Below, one piece after another: positions 49,801 through 61,374 of a stretch of 64,000 nt of DNA. A program made the translations under genes and the position numbers. The notes beneath the pieces are model-generated. The model was not told where the DNA came from and ran no database searches. It saw only the letters and a list, made by a program, of their open reading frames with translations. This DNA is from Rhytidiadelphus loreus (Eukaryota; Streptophyta; Bryopsida; Hypnales; Hylocomiaceae): contig OX344765.1 of NCBI GenBank assembly GCA_947034895.1, forward strand, positions 28,835,001 through 28,899,000, given 5' to 3'. Each line of letters begins with the position of its first letter. Positions within the stretch are counted from its first letter, which is position 1.

Positions 49801-51326
49801 AGGAAAGACTTTGTACTTCAACTAGATACATTGGCATAGAAGTCTCCCAAACACACTATGGAATTGCTCACAAACAAATAGATGAAGATTAAGGTCATGA
49901 TACGAGATTCATATGTGGAACTTCTTGACTTACCAAATCCAACAAATCAAATAAAAAACATGTCATATTTTTAGGACATTTTGGTACTGCATACAAACAT
50001 ACAAATATGTAGTTGTTGCATTAGGACAATCATCGTAGTTGGCACATGACATGTTTGGACCAAATATAAGCAATCACTTCAATCTCAAATTGGTCTTTAT
50101 AAAGACAACTACAAGTTTTGAAGATGTTGATAATGAAGAAGATGAGATTTTACTACTATCTTCATTGGAACATTATGAAAGATTGCATGCACTAAAGCAC
50201 AAACACAACCTCAAGATCTTCGATTATGAGGAATCCAACTTAGAAATGATGACCTTCTAGTACTTGCACAAGAAACCTTAACCGCTTATGTTGAAGTTAA
50301 TCTCACACTCCAATAGTCATATACAAACCCAGAGGCTAGTATGGAATGCCTTTTGTGCAACAAACTCATAACCAAGCTCATGGCTCATACAACTCACTTA
50401 GTTTTCAATCATGCTACCATCGCAACTTGCCCTCACACACTATTACAATGGACATTTGCAAATATCATCTATGACATGTACAACGGAGTATCAAACCTTG
50501 GTCATTAATGCTTTTGGGAAGACACTTATCCTAAGTGTAAGAATAGTGAAAAGAAAAGCAAGAGCATAAAACAAACTTGAGTATAGATTTGAAGCTACAT
50601 GGGAGGGCAAATTATTGGATGAGTTGTAGCAAAATGCAACAAACTGGTGTAAGAACAATTCTATAGGACTTAATTAGGTGGAGTTTTAAGATGGTGCTAT
50701 GGTTTGATAGCTCGTCTAAGCCGAAACATATTTGGCATTCAAAGTATTATGTAGGATAAAGCCATAGAGCTTAAACTTATAATGTATGCTTAGTGAGAAC
50801 AATAGAAATAAAGACAAATTTTCTTTCTTTATAAACCTTGTATACCATATATTGGAATTGGTAATGAGGCAATAAAGCAAGTAAGGGTACAATGGATTCA
50901 GTTAGGACATGGACTTATGAGCGAAATTTCATCATATCTTATGAAAAGTTGAAGCAACAAGGTTGTTAAATTAGAGTAATAGCATTATGAATTAGAATCC
51001 TAGCTAACAACATCAAAGTAAGAAATGAGAAATCTTGAAAACAATGCAAGTATCAATTGTGTACAAAACAACAAAAGTTCCACTATTAATCATCAATGAT
51101 CTCTCACACCCAGGTTGTTCTTGCAACTCATCCAATGTAGCCATTGCTACAATGGAGGGAAAAAAACATTGTAAAGTAACTAGGATTTCAAGGAGGGTGT
51201 TGAATATCATAATATCAATAAATTCTTAATTTTTAGATGTAGATGAATGTCACCCATTGATTACTGATAAATTTAGGATTTATAGAGATCAATTAGACTT
51301 AGTGCTAGTTTACAAGATTCTCATGA
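46836..51326. other. AT-rich DNA, probably retroelement-derived in part
   Basis: Downstream of the integrase fragment are several broken frames (48189-48491, 50039-50260 and a stop-ridden, lysine-rich, coiled-coil-like stretch near 49390-49720), none assignable. A poly-C run lies at 49029. No RNA genes seen. Confidence 0.4.
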
Positions 51327-51640
51327 CACTAGTACAAGTTCACCCTTGAATTTGAGCATTAATATGTTTCCTTTTTTATGTTCATCATATTAGATTTTGT
51401 TAAAATTTGTTGAAATTTGTAAAAATGTGTTATGTTTAATAATTTTTTGTACATTCTAATGAAAATCTATTAAAAAAGAAATAAAAAATTGAATACGACA
51501 AATTTCTATTAGAATTTGTTAAAATTGTTAAACATAACGAGTTATAACAAATTTCAACAAATTTCAACAAAATCTAATACAATGAGCACAAAAGAAAAAG
51601 TAGTGATGTTCAAATTCAAGGGTGGTTTTGTACCATTGTG
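51327..51640. mobile_element. foldback MITE with about 110-bp arms
   Basis: CACTAGTACAAGTTCACCCT... on the left and, from the right, CACAATGGTACAAAACCACC... read inward as the same sequence for about 110 bp (shared CCCTTGAATTTGA and ATTAGATTTTGTT). The centre is short. Ends beginning CACTA/CACAA recall CACTA-type elements, but no clear 3-bp target duplication is visible. Confidence 0.72.
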
Positions 51641-52824
51641 ACTCCAACTCTCCAAGTACTCTGCTTTGGATGCCATTGAGTGAGTGGAATTTGTAGTTCC
51701 AAATACTCAAATGTTGAAATGTTTTGATAAATGAATAATATCCTTCAATCCTAGAAGCAATTAAACTCTAAGAGGGTAAATAATAAATATAAAGTCAAAA
51801 TAGACAATCCACTTAAGTATACAAAGAGTGTAACCGTAAGTATAAGAAACATTTTCAAGTGAAGTTATTTTAGCTTGGTATAATTTAACATGTAAGCACT
51901 TTATGTAAGCACTTCCAAAAGATGCAAAATTCCAAGAACTTGGCAGTATATAATCAAAGTTGAGATTGGTGGTGAGTTGGTTTAGAGTCATGATGAATAT
52001 TTTTGCACATGGGAATTACTTATGCAATGGGACAAGTTTAATATGATTTGGATAAATGATCTAATAGCTACAAAACTTTGTACAAACACCACTACAATAG
52101 AAGATAAATTCATGCCACCTGCATATGAAGACTTCATAGTCTATAGATAATTCAATCCTACATAATTATTTGGAAAAGGACATGAGAATGCCATTGCAAT
52201 TGAAGACTTCATTGTCTATGGATAATTCAATCGTACATGATTATTTGGGAAAGGACATGAGAATAATTCAATCATACATGATTATTGGAGAAAGGACATG
52301 AGAATGCCATTGCAACTAAAGATTTTACAGTTATATATAACTCTATCCCACATAAAGAATGCTAGTTATCAAATAATCCCATTTCAAAAAAATTAAGAGA
52401 ATGTACGAAGGTAGTGAAGTACAATGTTTTGTATGGAAGATGAGAAACATATATTTGACCATTATCCCACATGAAATATGCTGAATTATGTCCTTGGTGG
52501 TCAATAATGTGGAGGTAACTTGAGATTGGCATCTCGTGATAATCTTGCATAGTCATGTGCAAATATGTACACTCTTTCAATTGTCATAGTGGATCATCCT
52601 CATTTTTCTTTGAAGGCAATAATAATGTATCACACTGTGTACCTATATTTTCTATCCATTGGAATGGTTGAATTCCCAAATACAACTCCTTTTCACTCTC
52701 AACAAGCCAGACATTCTTGTGGCCCCCGAGTTTTGTAAAAAGAAGTGGTCTTTAAAGGGTTAAATGCCCTAAATAAATATGCACATCTTACTGAAGAAGA
52801 GAATCAAAGTAATCTTCTGTCCTT
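51641..52824. other. AT-rich DNA with tandem repeat
   Basis: No gene supported. Includes the 75-bp repeat listed next. Confidence 0.5.
52127..52318. repeat. 75-bp tandem repeat, 2.6 units
   Basis: GAAGACTTCATAGTCTATAG at 52127 recurs as GAAGACTTCATTGTCTATGG at 52202. A third, 5'-shortened unit starts near 52262 with AATAATTCAATCATACATGA. Confidence 0.87.
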
Positions 52825-54162
52825 CATTTTCATAGAGCATACTTGCTCCAAGTCGGACCAAAATCAGAGTTCCTCACCATCTGGATGGTATTCCAACACG
52901 CCTGTAAAATGTGAAGTAAAAGGTTCAAAATCAAAATACGGATGCTAGTAAACATAAACTCAGTTCAGTCAAATAGAATAAGACTGGACAAGATAATAGA
53001 CAAGATAAAAAATGCTGGAAGTCCTCACGCATAAAATGCATACCTGCTCTCGTTGTGTGAAGAATATCTCCCATCCTGATGCCCATCCTTCAAAAATTTC
53101 AAAAATTCGGCTTCCATAGAATCACTTCTGAGCTCCAGGTAAAGAGCAGGAGGAGACCAAAATCCTCTGAATACACTTGTGTTAGACACTTCACCCTCTT
53201 CCCCTCATTCTGCAGAACATTCCTCCCACCTTGTTGACCTTTTCGACGTCGGTGTGGTCATCAGCTCTTGTGAACCCCTGAAGACACACGTGGATCTCAG
53301 CATCAAGTAACAACTACTTCTCAGTTAAAAACTATAATGAACGTTGGAGAGCTAACGACCTCACTACTAACAACAGTATTAAAAGTGAAACATCTCTAGA
53401 ACGTTACTGAGTCTTAAATCTTTAATCCTGCTTTTCACAAACTTAAGTCAGCAAAAGTCCAGAATTCCTAAATAATGAACTTCAAGAATAAAAAATAGGA
53501 CAAAATCTACAGAATCCCAGTGTAAATATCCACATGTAAATAGACATACAAAGGCTAAAGACAAATACAATCTATTCATTAAGTACAAACGCATGAAGCA
53601 TACCTGGTGTCTTATATGCTGGTACGAATATTTCTCCTTCGAAATGAATTGTGTTATTGAAGCAAAATCACGTCTGCAACTCGATTTTCCAGACCGGTTA
53701 TAGTGAGAAATTTGATTAATATTAAGTCCTCCCTCCTAACATCACTCTTAGTGTTTAAGAAGTGACTAACACCCCTATACCTCGGCAATCTAGCAACTTA
53801 CACAGCCTCAACTGCAAAGTTCTACGCCTCTCAAGCCCCTTTTCTGAAATTTTTCATGAACCGGTACATGCTTAAATTCTACAGGCTCCCATCTGCTGCG
53901 TGATGTGTTTTTCCTTTTCCCCTCCAGTGCTCCCTCGAGAGCTTGTTTAAGCCTTATCTTGAGTTTATTCCTTTCCTTCAATGCTCGACTTGAGCTTGTC
54001 TTGGACCACTTTTAGGCTCCCACATTGTTCTTGTTATCTACTGCTGCAACCTCGCTCCGGATATCTTTGTTTCGCCACCTCTGCATCCTAATATATCACT
54101 CTCATTGCCCTCTTTTTACTCTTTTTCTGTTTAGACTAGTCCATACACTATCTTGACGGGTC
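52825..54162 (-). pseudogene. ghost C-terminal exons of the proximal cyclin T copy
   Basis: Downstream of the early stop, three decayed blocks match, in order, the last three coding blocks of the distal copy. 53604-54162: remnants of the KDK...ALEKRRKS region (for example GALEGKRKNTSRSRWEP near 53870-53950), full of stops, but ending with a preserved GT donor. 53044-53277: matches 63082-63365, keeps the CAG acceptor and GT donor, yet is 234 instead of 284 nt and has a 2-nt deletion shifting the frame. About 52825-52900: matches the final exon 62298-62394 (shared CCATCCAGATGGTGA). Preserved splice borders with ruined frames indicate loss of selection on the tail after duplication. Confidence 0.85.
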
Positions 54163-57018
54163 TCATGCAACGAAGTCTCCACCTTCGTTCCTATCAACAT
54201 GGGTAACACTGAACTTGACCTCCTCTCTGTACTCAACATGATGATCAATTCTGTCGCCATTTGGTCTAAGCACTTTGTTTTTCACAGTTATCTCCTGCTT
54301 GACCCTCCCGTTCAAGAGTTTGGAGGCGCCAAGAGGATCTGGAGTACCCTTCTGTCTAGCATCTGAAAGCAGATCAGAACGTGGTGACAATGAACGCCCC
54401 GCACCACCAGCCTTATCTTCAACCTGCTTGCTAGAGGCTTCATCTGCAGCTGATTCCATTGCTTGTGGCATTCCTGAAATACTTTGATGTTGGTGGTTTC
54501 CATTTGTAGATGGGGCCTGGATCGAGCTTACGGGAGCATGACCCCTATTCATTTCGCTGGGGCTTGGGTCATTGGCCAGTGAACCAGTTGCACCGTTGGT
54601 TCTATTCTGCTCATAAAGCTCCAACATCTGATTGCTCACTTCTGCAAAATACTGGCTCCTGTCAAAACAGTAATTGACCTAATGACCGACCCAGTTGCAG
54701 AAACGACACTACTCGACCTTAAAAGATGCGAAAATTATACATCCACAATAAAAAACAAAACAGAAGAAGGGCGACTTGTAGGAACAACGGGAACTAAAAA
54801 ATTTCCTTGCTGCTAATTATATCAATATAGAGAGAGAAATGAAGAATCCAAGTATGACAAGTAAAAATATTTGTCAAAATGGGTACAAACTGGCAAGTGC
54901 GTAGCATTAAGCATGACACGAGAAGATCCAGAAGAACCATGAGCACTGTAACAAGTAGCAGTTGAGCAATACACCATCTGAATGGACGAGTGGATATTAC
55001 AGCTAACCTTCCAATTGTCTAGGAGTGACTTCAAACTCTTGCCACCACACCTTGTCCCCCTCCTTGGGTAGATTCACCTTCAGGAACTTAGCAGCCAGGA
55101 AGATAGCGCCCGCAGCGATGTGATGGGGCTTGAATTGTAAGCACAGAGATGTCCGAAGACTGCAGACAGTTACTCAGTGATCATCACTAAACTCTTGCAG
55201 GAGATGTGTCCTTCTATAAAATCCGTTGCCCTCACGCTAAAAAGAGCATCTTGACTACATAATGCGGAACTGCACTCATGAGTAATATAATGATTCAAGA
55301 GGCAAGAAGAACATGACGGCAGCAGACCTTGAGATTGTTTCAAACAACCCATTAATAACAGTGCAGACCACCCAAAACTATTCTGACAGGATAGCCTTTT
55401 GACAAGCATAAGACTTAAACTGAAGAACATTAGCACAAACAGAAGAGATTCTGCTCCCACATACCCATCATTTACAAAATTCCAAGCAACCTGCGCCAAG
55501 GTATTCTGAGCAACTTTAAACTTCTTGATAGATGCCACCAAGGGCTTGTAGGGATGATGTATATTTAGGTCAAAGCCCAATGTGGTCAGAACCAACCGCT
55601 CCCCAGCCAATACCAACTCCTTCTGTTCCTCAATAACTTCCTGATGCATGTAGAGAGAAATTCTCGTAAGAAGAGACCATATAAAAATTTCAGTCGTTCC
55701 AACCATGGTCACTAGCACAACCATCTGGAAATACGTTTCAAAATAGATTCACACGGCAGACAATCAATCGTACATATCTCTGGAGACAATTGTCAAATCC
55801 TTAGAAAAAGACAACTAATTCAGACACAAATCTTTTTTTAAACACGCCCACTTGCAAATACATCTACCACGAGATAATGCCACAGTTCACCAAAGGCATG
55901 ATTTTGGAAATGAAGAGGTCATCAATCAAAATATCATCACCATAGAAAAGAGATTGTTCCCAACGGAGCAAACATCTGGACATACGTAATTGGAGGGTTG
56001 AAGTAATACCTTCTGTTTGATTCGCTCCTTCGCTAATTGATCCTTTTTATATCGGATGTGATAAGAGAATACGATAACTTCTCGAAGAGGACGGGGCGTT
56101 TCTTCCACTTTTCCCGCTAAAAACATGCACACGGTTGCGATCATCTGCCACGACATGCCCATCAGCACAAGAATGAGTAAAAAAGAACGGCACATATTGC
56201 TCACCCTCATACAGTAAGAAACTGACCTATACACCTAGTAACCTATTTTCAGTTTCTCAAAAGATCATAATCCAGACAAGGGGTTGCAGATACTCACATA
56301 TCTGTCATTCCTCTTATGTGATTGTCGATGGAAAAAACGATGGCAGAACACAATGGCAGTTGCAATAGTCACCTGAGGCCTGCGATATTCAGAAGATTTA
56401 ATCATTTAGCAAACATCATACCAACAAATAATAAAACTGTGAGCACAAGCAACTGTGCAATGGTATAATAAACTGCGGCACATCCATAGCAGCACGGTCA
56501 TAAAGGCTCTTTTCATAAGAACACACAAAGACATAGCAACATCACACGCAGGTCAAAGCAGTGTCCGCAAAATACATGGCGGATGGGAGAAAGAAAATAA
56601 GGAGACTATCTGTGCAGCAGTAACGAACATCATCCTGGCTTCATATATACTGGACTCAGTTGACAGTAGGATGAATATATTACAGTTGTACAAGTACATC
56701 ATCAGAACTACTGGTATATAATGACATTATCTGCTCTCTCCGACCATGTTTACGTTCATTTCCAAAACCAGATACCAGGTCTTACACTTTCAATCGCATG
56801 CCCAGGTCTTGCAAAAACGTGCAGTAAGACTTGCGAAAGTATGTCTCTTTCTTGATGTCGATACCATCTAATCTTGAGGGCGAATGTTTCTCAATCTCTT
56901 CCCGACTGAAATACCAGTTGGCGCTTGAGTGATCAGGTTCCTCAAGCCTTCCGTTTCCACAAGACGTCGCACCTGCTAGTGCCGACTGTGCCGACATGTC
57001 TGACAGTGAACTCGCCAT
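54163..57018 (-). CDS. CYCT: cyclin T, proximal copy, six exons, C-terminally truncated
   Basis: Spliced from exons 56786-57018, 56298-56379, 56010-56144, 55465-55640, 55008-55159 and 54163-54641, all with GT-AG borders and consistent phase, giving 418 residues. Cyclin T pairs with CDK9/CDKC kinase to form P-TEFb, which phosphorylates the RNA polymerase II tail and releases elongation in the nucleus. Hallmarks: [20 protein letters not shown] from residue 35, [33 protein letters not shown] (residues about 113-125), [12 protein letters not shown], and the second cyclin fold with CLQFKPHH and FLAAKFLKV (about 209-260), then [13 protein letters not shown]. Residues about 270-418 are low complexity, with one possible nuclear basic patch. 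Plant family members usually exceed 500 residues and end in a basic/Arg-Asp-rich tail; here a TGA at 54165-54163 stops translation within what was a longer exon. The ATG at 57018 precedes a family-like N-terminus. CDK binding should be retained. Confidence 0.92.
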
Positions 57019-58250
57019 AACTCAGTAAACTGATACGCACGCCTAGATTTACCCGGCTCGTTTATTCCTCACCAGAATAAAGAACTGGCAAAGAATTTCG
57101 TACGAACCGCAGCAGAGTAGCGCAGTCTTCAGGTCCCAACTAAAAGCGATAAATGGCCTGTTCATATCCTCTGGGCGCGAAAGCAGAATAAATTTAAGGT
57201 CGAGTAGACCGCTTCACGATTGCAACTTCTCGGCCGTCGCTGCGACATGAAAACCTGAAACCCCCCCAAATGAACGGAAACACTGAAATTCCTATCCAAG
57301 TCTTCAAACGAGATTCAGAACAATGCATGCCAAATAGCTGCAAAACCTTACAATATAAGGCGAAAACTGGACATGTCCAAAAATCATGCTCGACAACCCT
57401 TCGTCAAAATGAATGTTTCAACACCACACAACCACATCTTTCGTGCTGTATTCTCCCCATCACCCAGATAAACAATACACGACAAGATGCAACTCTATAT
57501 ACAAGGTTCACTTAGAGAACTACGAATGACCTAATCTGCACCTCGACTGCCCTAACCATATTATCCATAGAAAACATTAACTACTTCCACCAAAAATTTA
57601 AACAAGCGCCTATTAAACAACACAAACAAAATTAATGCCCAACGACTCTCAACCTCGAAAATAAAACCTCCGCTCCCTTCATACTCCCCTAAACCCCTCC
57701 CCCTCAACCGACCTATTCTCAGCTCAGAAACACCGAAACCACCGACACAAAAACAAACACCAAGAAGAAAACGTCCGTCGCCACAGGACATCAACACCCG
57801 CCCCTCCGATCAATCCCTCAAGAAACTGGATCCTCCGCCGAAGGAAAACCAAAAGAGGAAAAAAGAACACAAAAGAAAGCAAAGCACGGAAAACCCCCAC
57901 CAAAACCAAATCAACAGCCCCACGTAAAAAGAACTACGCCAGGTCCACCCTATCGCAGCACCAAAACGCACCAGAGAGTCCCGCGTACCATCCATGAAGG
58001 CGACGGCGTCCGCAAATTTGATCCGCCACCACGCCGCACTTAAACCTCCCGCTGCCACGAGCACCAAAAAGACACAATAGGCCACCAAAACAAGTGCGGC
58101 AGGAGTCAAAAGAAGCGCGACAGAGAGGAGAAGACGAAGAAAATAGAGAGCCACCGGGAGGACAAGGACTCGGAGGCAGGAGAGCAAGCGGCGATGGCAA
58201 TGGCGATGGCACTCCCCGAGACTCAGCTACTGGAACGTCGCAAACCCTAG
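57019..58250 (-). other. 5' leader of cyclin T, probably with a leader intron
   Basis: Between the promoter-like cluster and the ATG lie 1.2 kb without a credible coding exon. The first part (57800-58250) is GC- and CT-rich on the minus strand, starting CTAGGGTTTGCGACG as many plant 5' UTRs do. Pyrimidine-rich tracts followed by AG near 57090-57060 could be the leader-intron acceptor. Open frames here (for example 57810-58187) lack an in-frame upstream ATG and translate to low-complexity hydrophobic text. Confidence 0.5.
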
Positions 58251-58299
58251 TTCATGTTCGGCTCCGATTCATATACTCCGGGCTTGGCGACTGACGTCA
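58242..58299 (-). promoter_or_regulatory. core promoter cluster for the proximal cyclin T copy
   Basis: In minus-strand order: TGACGTCA (58299-58292, a perfect CRE/bZIP palindrome), GAGTATATGAAT (58278-58267, TATA-like), then CTAGGGTTT (58250-58242, telo-box-like motif often at plant transcription starts). The spacing of about 20-30 bp from TATA to telo-box fits a start near 58245. Inferred from motifs only. Confidence 0.55.
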
Positions 58300-58508
58300 T
58301 CCTACTTCTGGCCTGGTGAACGTTATTGGGGAATATACTACTATTCAACTTTTCCATTTCTTATTTAGACCTGTTTTATTATCTTTTATTAATTTATTAA
58401 TTTACTTATTAACAGAAAACTCCTGCACTAAGTTAGACATTTTTTATTTATTAATTCAGTTTACCTTCTGTTTTTTTTTCTATTTTCTTGTTAAACCTTG
58501 GTCTCCAA
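58300..58508. other. AT-rich spacer upstream of the promoter
   Basis: Short AT-rich spacer; no feature recognised. Confidence 0.5.
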
Positions 58509-58524
58509 CAAAGGGAATTTTTTT

Positions 58525-59344
58525 TCCTCCTCGACTGGAAGGAACTATGTACAAAACTAGATCTATGAAAGAAACTACCTTCATGTGGTCAGTTTGGCAT
58601 AATGTAGTTACTGTTCATACTTGGAGAGCTAGGATTACCTTTGATATTAACACAAATTATAACTGTTGTAGCTTAGCAACCAAAGAATCCCCGTTTCATA
58701 GGTTTTATGCTTGTCCACGAGCACTAGAAGTTTGGGACTATGCCCAATCCATTATCTATTATCTTAGAGGGGTGCAACCTATTGTTGGGACGCACAATCA
58801 TCTTGATTTTTTTCAATGTATCTTTGGCTCATCTACCCCTGAACGGTTCCATGAGTTTAAGAACATTTGGAACCTGCTCCGTGGCTCTTCGCTTTGGATT
58901 ATTTGGATCTCTCAAAATAGCAAGGTCTTTTCTTAGAAGCAATGGCCTTTGGATTTTACTTGCTCTATGATTTGGGATGCTCTCCTTGACTCAGGCTGTG
59001 CAGCCTATCTCAAAACTCAACTCAAAGTTCGTCAACGACTGCTAATATTTGGGCCAAATTTGATTATAGTTGGCTTAAATCTCATGTCCTGGCTAGCATA
59101 ATTGGTACTAGTGTTACTTGGAACTAAAGGGCCCTCCTTTGTGTTTATTTTTCTAGTTTCTCTTTTTCTTCTCTTCATTTCCTTTTTGCTCTTGTTTCTT
59201 CATTTCCTTTTTGCTCTTATTTCTTCATTTCCTTTTTGCTCTTATCTCTTCAATTGTCCAGCCTTTGTGGCTTGGTTGTTTTGTGTTTTTTTTTTAATGC
59301 AATAGTTCGCGACATTTGTTCAAAAAAACAAAACAAAAACAAAA
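58525..59344 (+). mobile_element. 5'-truncated LINE retrotransposon
   Basis: The plus-strand frame to 58936 encodes the C-terminal zinc-binding domain that follows LINE reverse transcriptases in plants (zf-RVT): WHNVVTVHTWRARI, then CSLATKESPFHRFYACPRAL with the Cys/His pattern, and LWIIWISQNSKVF. A 3' region with repeats of CTTCATTTCCTTTTTGCT and an A-rich CAAAACAAAAACAAAAC tail follow. A 16-bp target duplication differing at one base flanks it (58509-58524, CAAAGGGAATTTTTTT; 59345-59360, CAAGGGGAATTTTTTT). The reverse transcriptase and endonuclease are missing, so it is a dead-on-arrival insertion. Confidence 0.9.
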
Positions 59345-59360
59345 CAAGGGGAATTTTTTT

Positions 59361-60736
59361 ATTATAATAACTAGAATAGAAACCAATAATATTTTAATAT
59401 TATTAAGTGCTTTAAACTTTTTGTGGAGGTTAGTGTAAAATAACTCGTTATGGATATGTTTTGGACTAAGTTTTTAAAAATTGACATATTTTAAAGTATT
59501 TAGCAAGAATAAATAAAATAGGATAACTTTAAACAACTCAACCGTACAAACTGTATTAAACTACTATAAGAGTGTAAAGAAAAAAAATTAAAAATTTTAA
59601 TTTTAAATTAATAAAAAGTTCTTTCTTAGCCTAAATAAATTTATTAGCTTTGTTTCTTACTAGAATGAGATTTTGTATAGGACAATGCATGAGGAGGGTG
59701 TTTTAGGAAATAACAGGCCGACAAGGAGGGTGGAGCCCGACGAGGAGGCCTGTTATTTTCCAAAACGCCTGACAACGAGGAGCCATTGCCCGACGTAAAT
59801 CATGAGCAAAAGGATGAAAAATCAAGGATGAAAAATCAAAGTTGGATGAGTAATCCGTAATGCCCAATTATGCAAAAAAAAACTCACAATCAAGCATTAT
59901 GCTGTAGAAGTCTCCTAGGAAATGAACATGGAGTTTCTTGGGAGTGGTTTACATATTATACATAGTATCTTTATAATTACATAAGGATAGTTATATAAGG
60001 ATAGTTACATAATTTTCCATGTTAATTTTATATTAGTCAAATTTAGAAGTAAAAGAGGAGTTTAGCCAAAGTTGTTAGAAGCTCCTTGCATTGATCAAAG
60101 TTCTTTATGTTGCTTTTGATATTACAATTGTTAATCTAGACACTTGAGTGGGAAAGATCCAAATGTTCTAAGATATTCCTACTAAAGAAATCATTTTTGT
60201 GCCTTGGATAAAAAATTAGAAAAGATTCATTCAAAATTGACTTTATAGGAACCTAACAAATTTCAATTGTCCCTTTCAGAGACAACTATCTTTTAGGAAT
60301 TATGAGTTTATTCACCCAAGGTCCTGCATGAAGTCCTGAAGTACCAAAAATATCATTTACAAATGAGAAATAAATGTATCATAACTAAATCAATGAACAA
60401 TAATCAAATGCATATGAAATTTTCAACAATGATAATTTATTTATTTTAGTAGCAATTTTTGAAAATATTTTTGTCAAAATAGTGAAGAGAAAAGAAACTT
60501 ATAATGCTAGAAAATGAATAAACCATACACGGAACTCATTTTGTATTCTCTACAAAAGTCTTACATCCCAAAAAATTACATATATGATTTTTTTTAAAGA
60601 GTCTAATAAGTACAACCTAACAAATTTCTTTAATGTCACTATTATATACAACATTCTATTTTTAGAATGTAACAAAACTATATATAACTACTTACATTTT
60701 GATGACCTTGATCCTAACAATAATCCCCAAAGGATT
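59361..60736. other. AT-rich intergenic DNA
   Basis: Includes the palindrome listed next; otherwise no supported feature. Confidence 0.5.
59700..59766. repeat. GC-rich hairpin with 20-bp arms
   Basis: GTTTTAGGAAATAACAGGCC (59700-59719) pairs with GGCCTGTTATTTTCCAAAAC (59747-59766), two mismatches. The loop contains GACAAGGAGGGTGGAGCCCG; related GACGAGGAG/GACAACGAGGAG phrases follow to about 59795. It stands out against AT-rich flanks. Confidence 0.8.
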
Positions 60737-60989
60737 AAGTCCCCACCAACTCTTCCGTTTCTCTATCTATTTACTGAACTAGGGACCTCAAGTAGGAATG
60801 AGACCTCGCGAGTTCTCCATATGAGCCTCTGGATACACAACTGGAGAAGAGTTTTACAGAAATCTGTATATTTTAGATACAAGTTTTGGATAAAGGTTGG
60901 TGCGATGAAATTTCTGTATCTCTATTTGCATATGAGGTTCTCTCCCTAAAGCTTTAGGGATAGGAAACTCACTAGTAAAGATGCTCTTA
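60737..60989. mobile_element. MITE 'GAGCATCCCC' type, left copy
   Basis: The right end ...GATGCTCTTA is the inverse of TAAGAGCATC. The left end has degenerated to AAGTCCCCACCAACTC. Interior phrases GGGACCTCAAGTAG and GAGGTTCTCTCCCTAAA are shared, in inverted form, with the adjacent element. Confidence 0.5.
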
Positions 60990-61076
60990 TCTCCATCTTT
61001 GCTCTCCTTCATCTCAATGGAGATAGGGATAGGGAAGCCATTAGGTGTGTTTATCCCTAACATTGGTGGGAGGTGA

Positions 61077-61342
61077 GAGCATCCCCACCAATGTGTTCTG
61101 TATTCCTAAAAATTTAGAGAGAGGACCTCAAATGGAGATGGGGATATACGGAAGCTTGCGCGCACTAGTCTCAAAACAAAATCCCTACCCCAAATTTATA
61201 GAAAAATCGGTAAAAATTGGGCCCAATTCTCTATATTCAAGCTCATATAGGGAACACGCAAGGTCTCATCTCTATAAAGTCAAGGTTGATTGGATTGAGG
61301 TCCCGAGTTTAGGGAAAGAGAACTCCATGGCAGGGATGCTCT
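61077..61342. mobile_element. MITE 'GAGCATCCCC' type, right copy
   Basis: Starts GAGCATCCCCACCAATG and ends with the inverse type, CATGGCAGGGATGCTC. The arms extend as GAGAGGACCTCAAATGG versus the inverse of GGATTGAGGTCCCGAGT. This kind of GAGCATC terminus is common in plant MITEs. Non-coding; the plus frame 61045-61374 is incidental. Confidence 0.65.
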
Positions 61343-61374
61343 TAGCAAGCAAAATTTGGACACTACATAAATAA

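Noticed and set aside
57810..58187. 125-residue hydrophobic minus-strand frame
   Set aside because: Begins with TTG, has no upstream in-frame ATG before a stop, and consists of CT-rich sequence translating to Leu/Phe/Trp text. Better explained as the 5' leader and leader intron of cyclin T.
58316..58520. N-terminal part of the 206-residue frame that contains the LINE zinc-binding domain
   Set aside because: It precedes the target-site duplication, so it is host AT-rich DNA joined in frame by chance.
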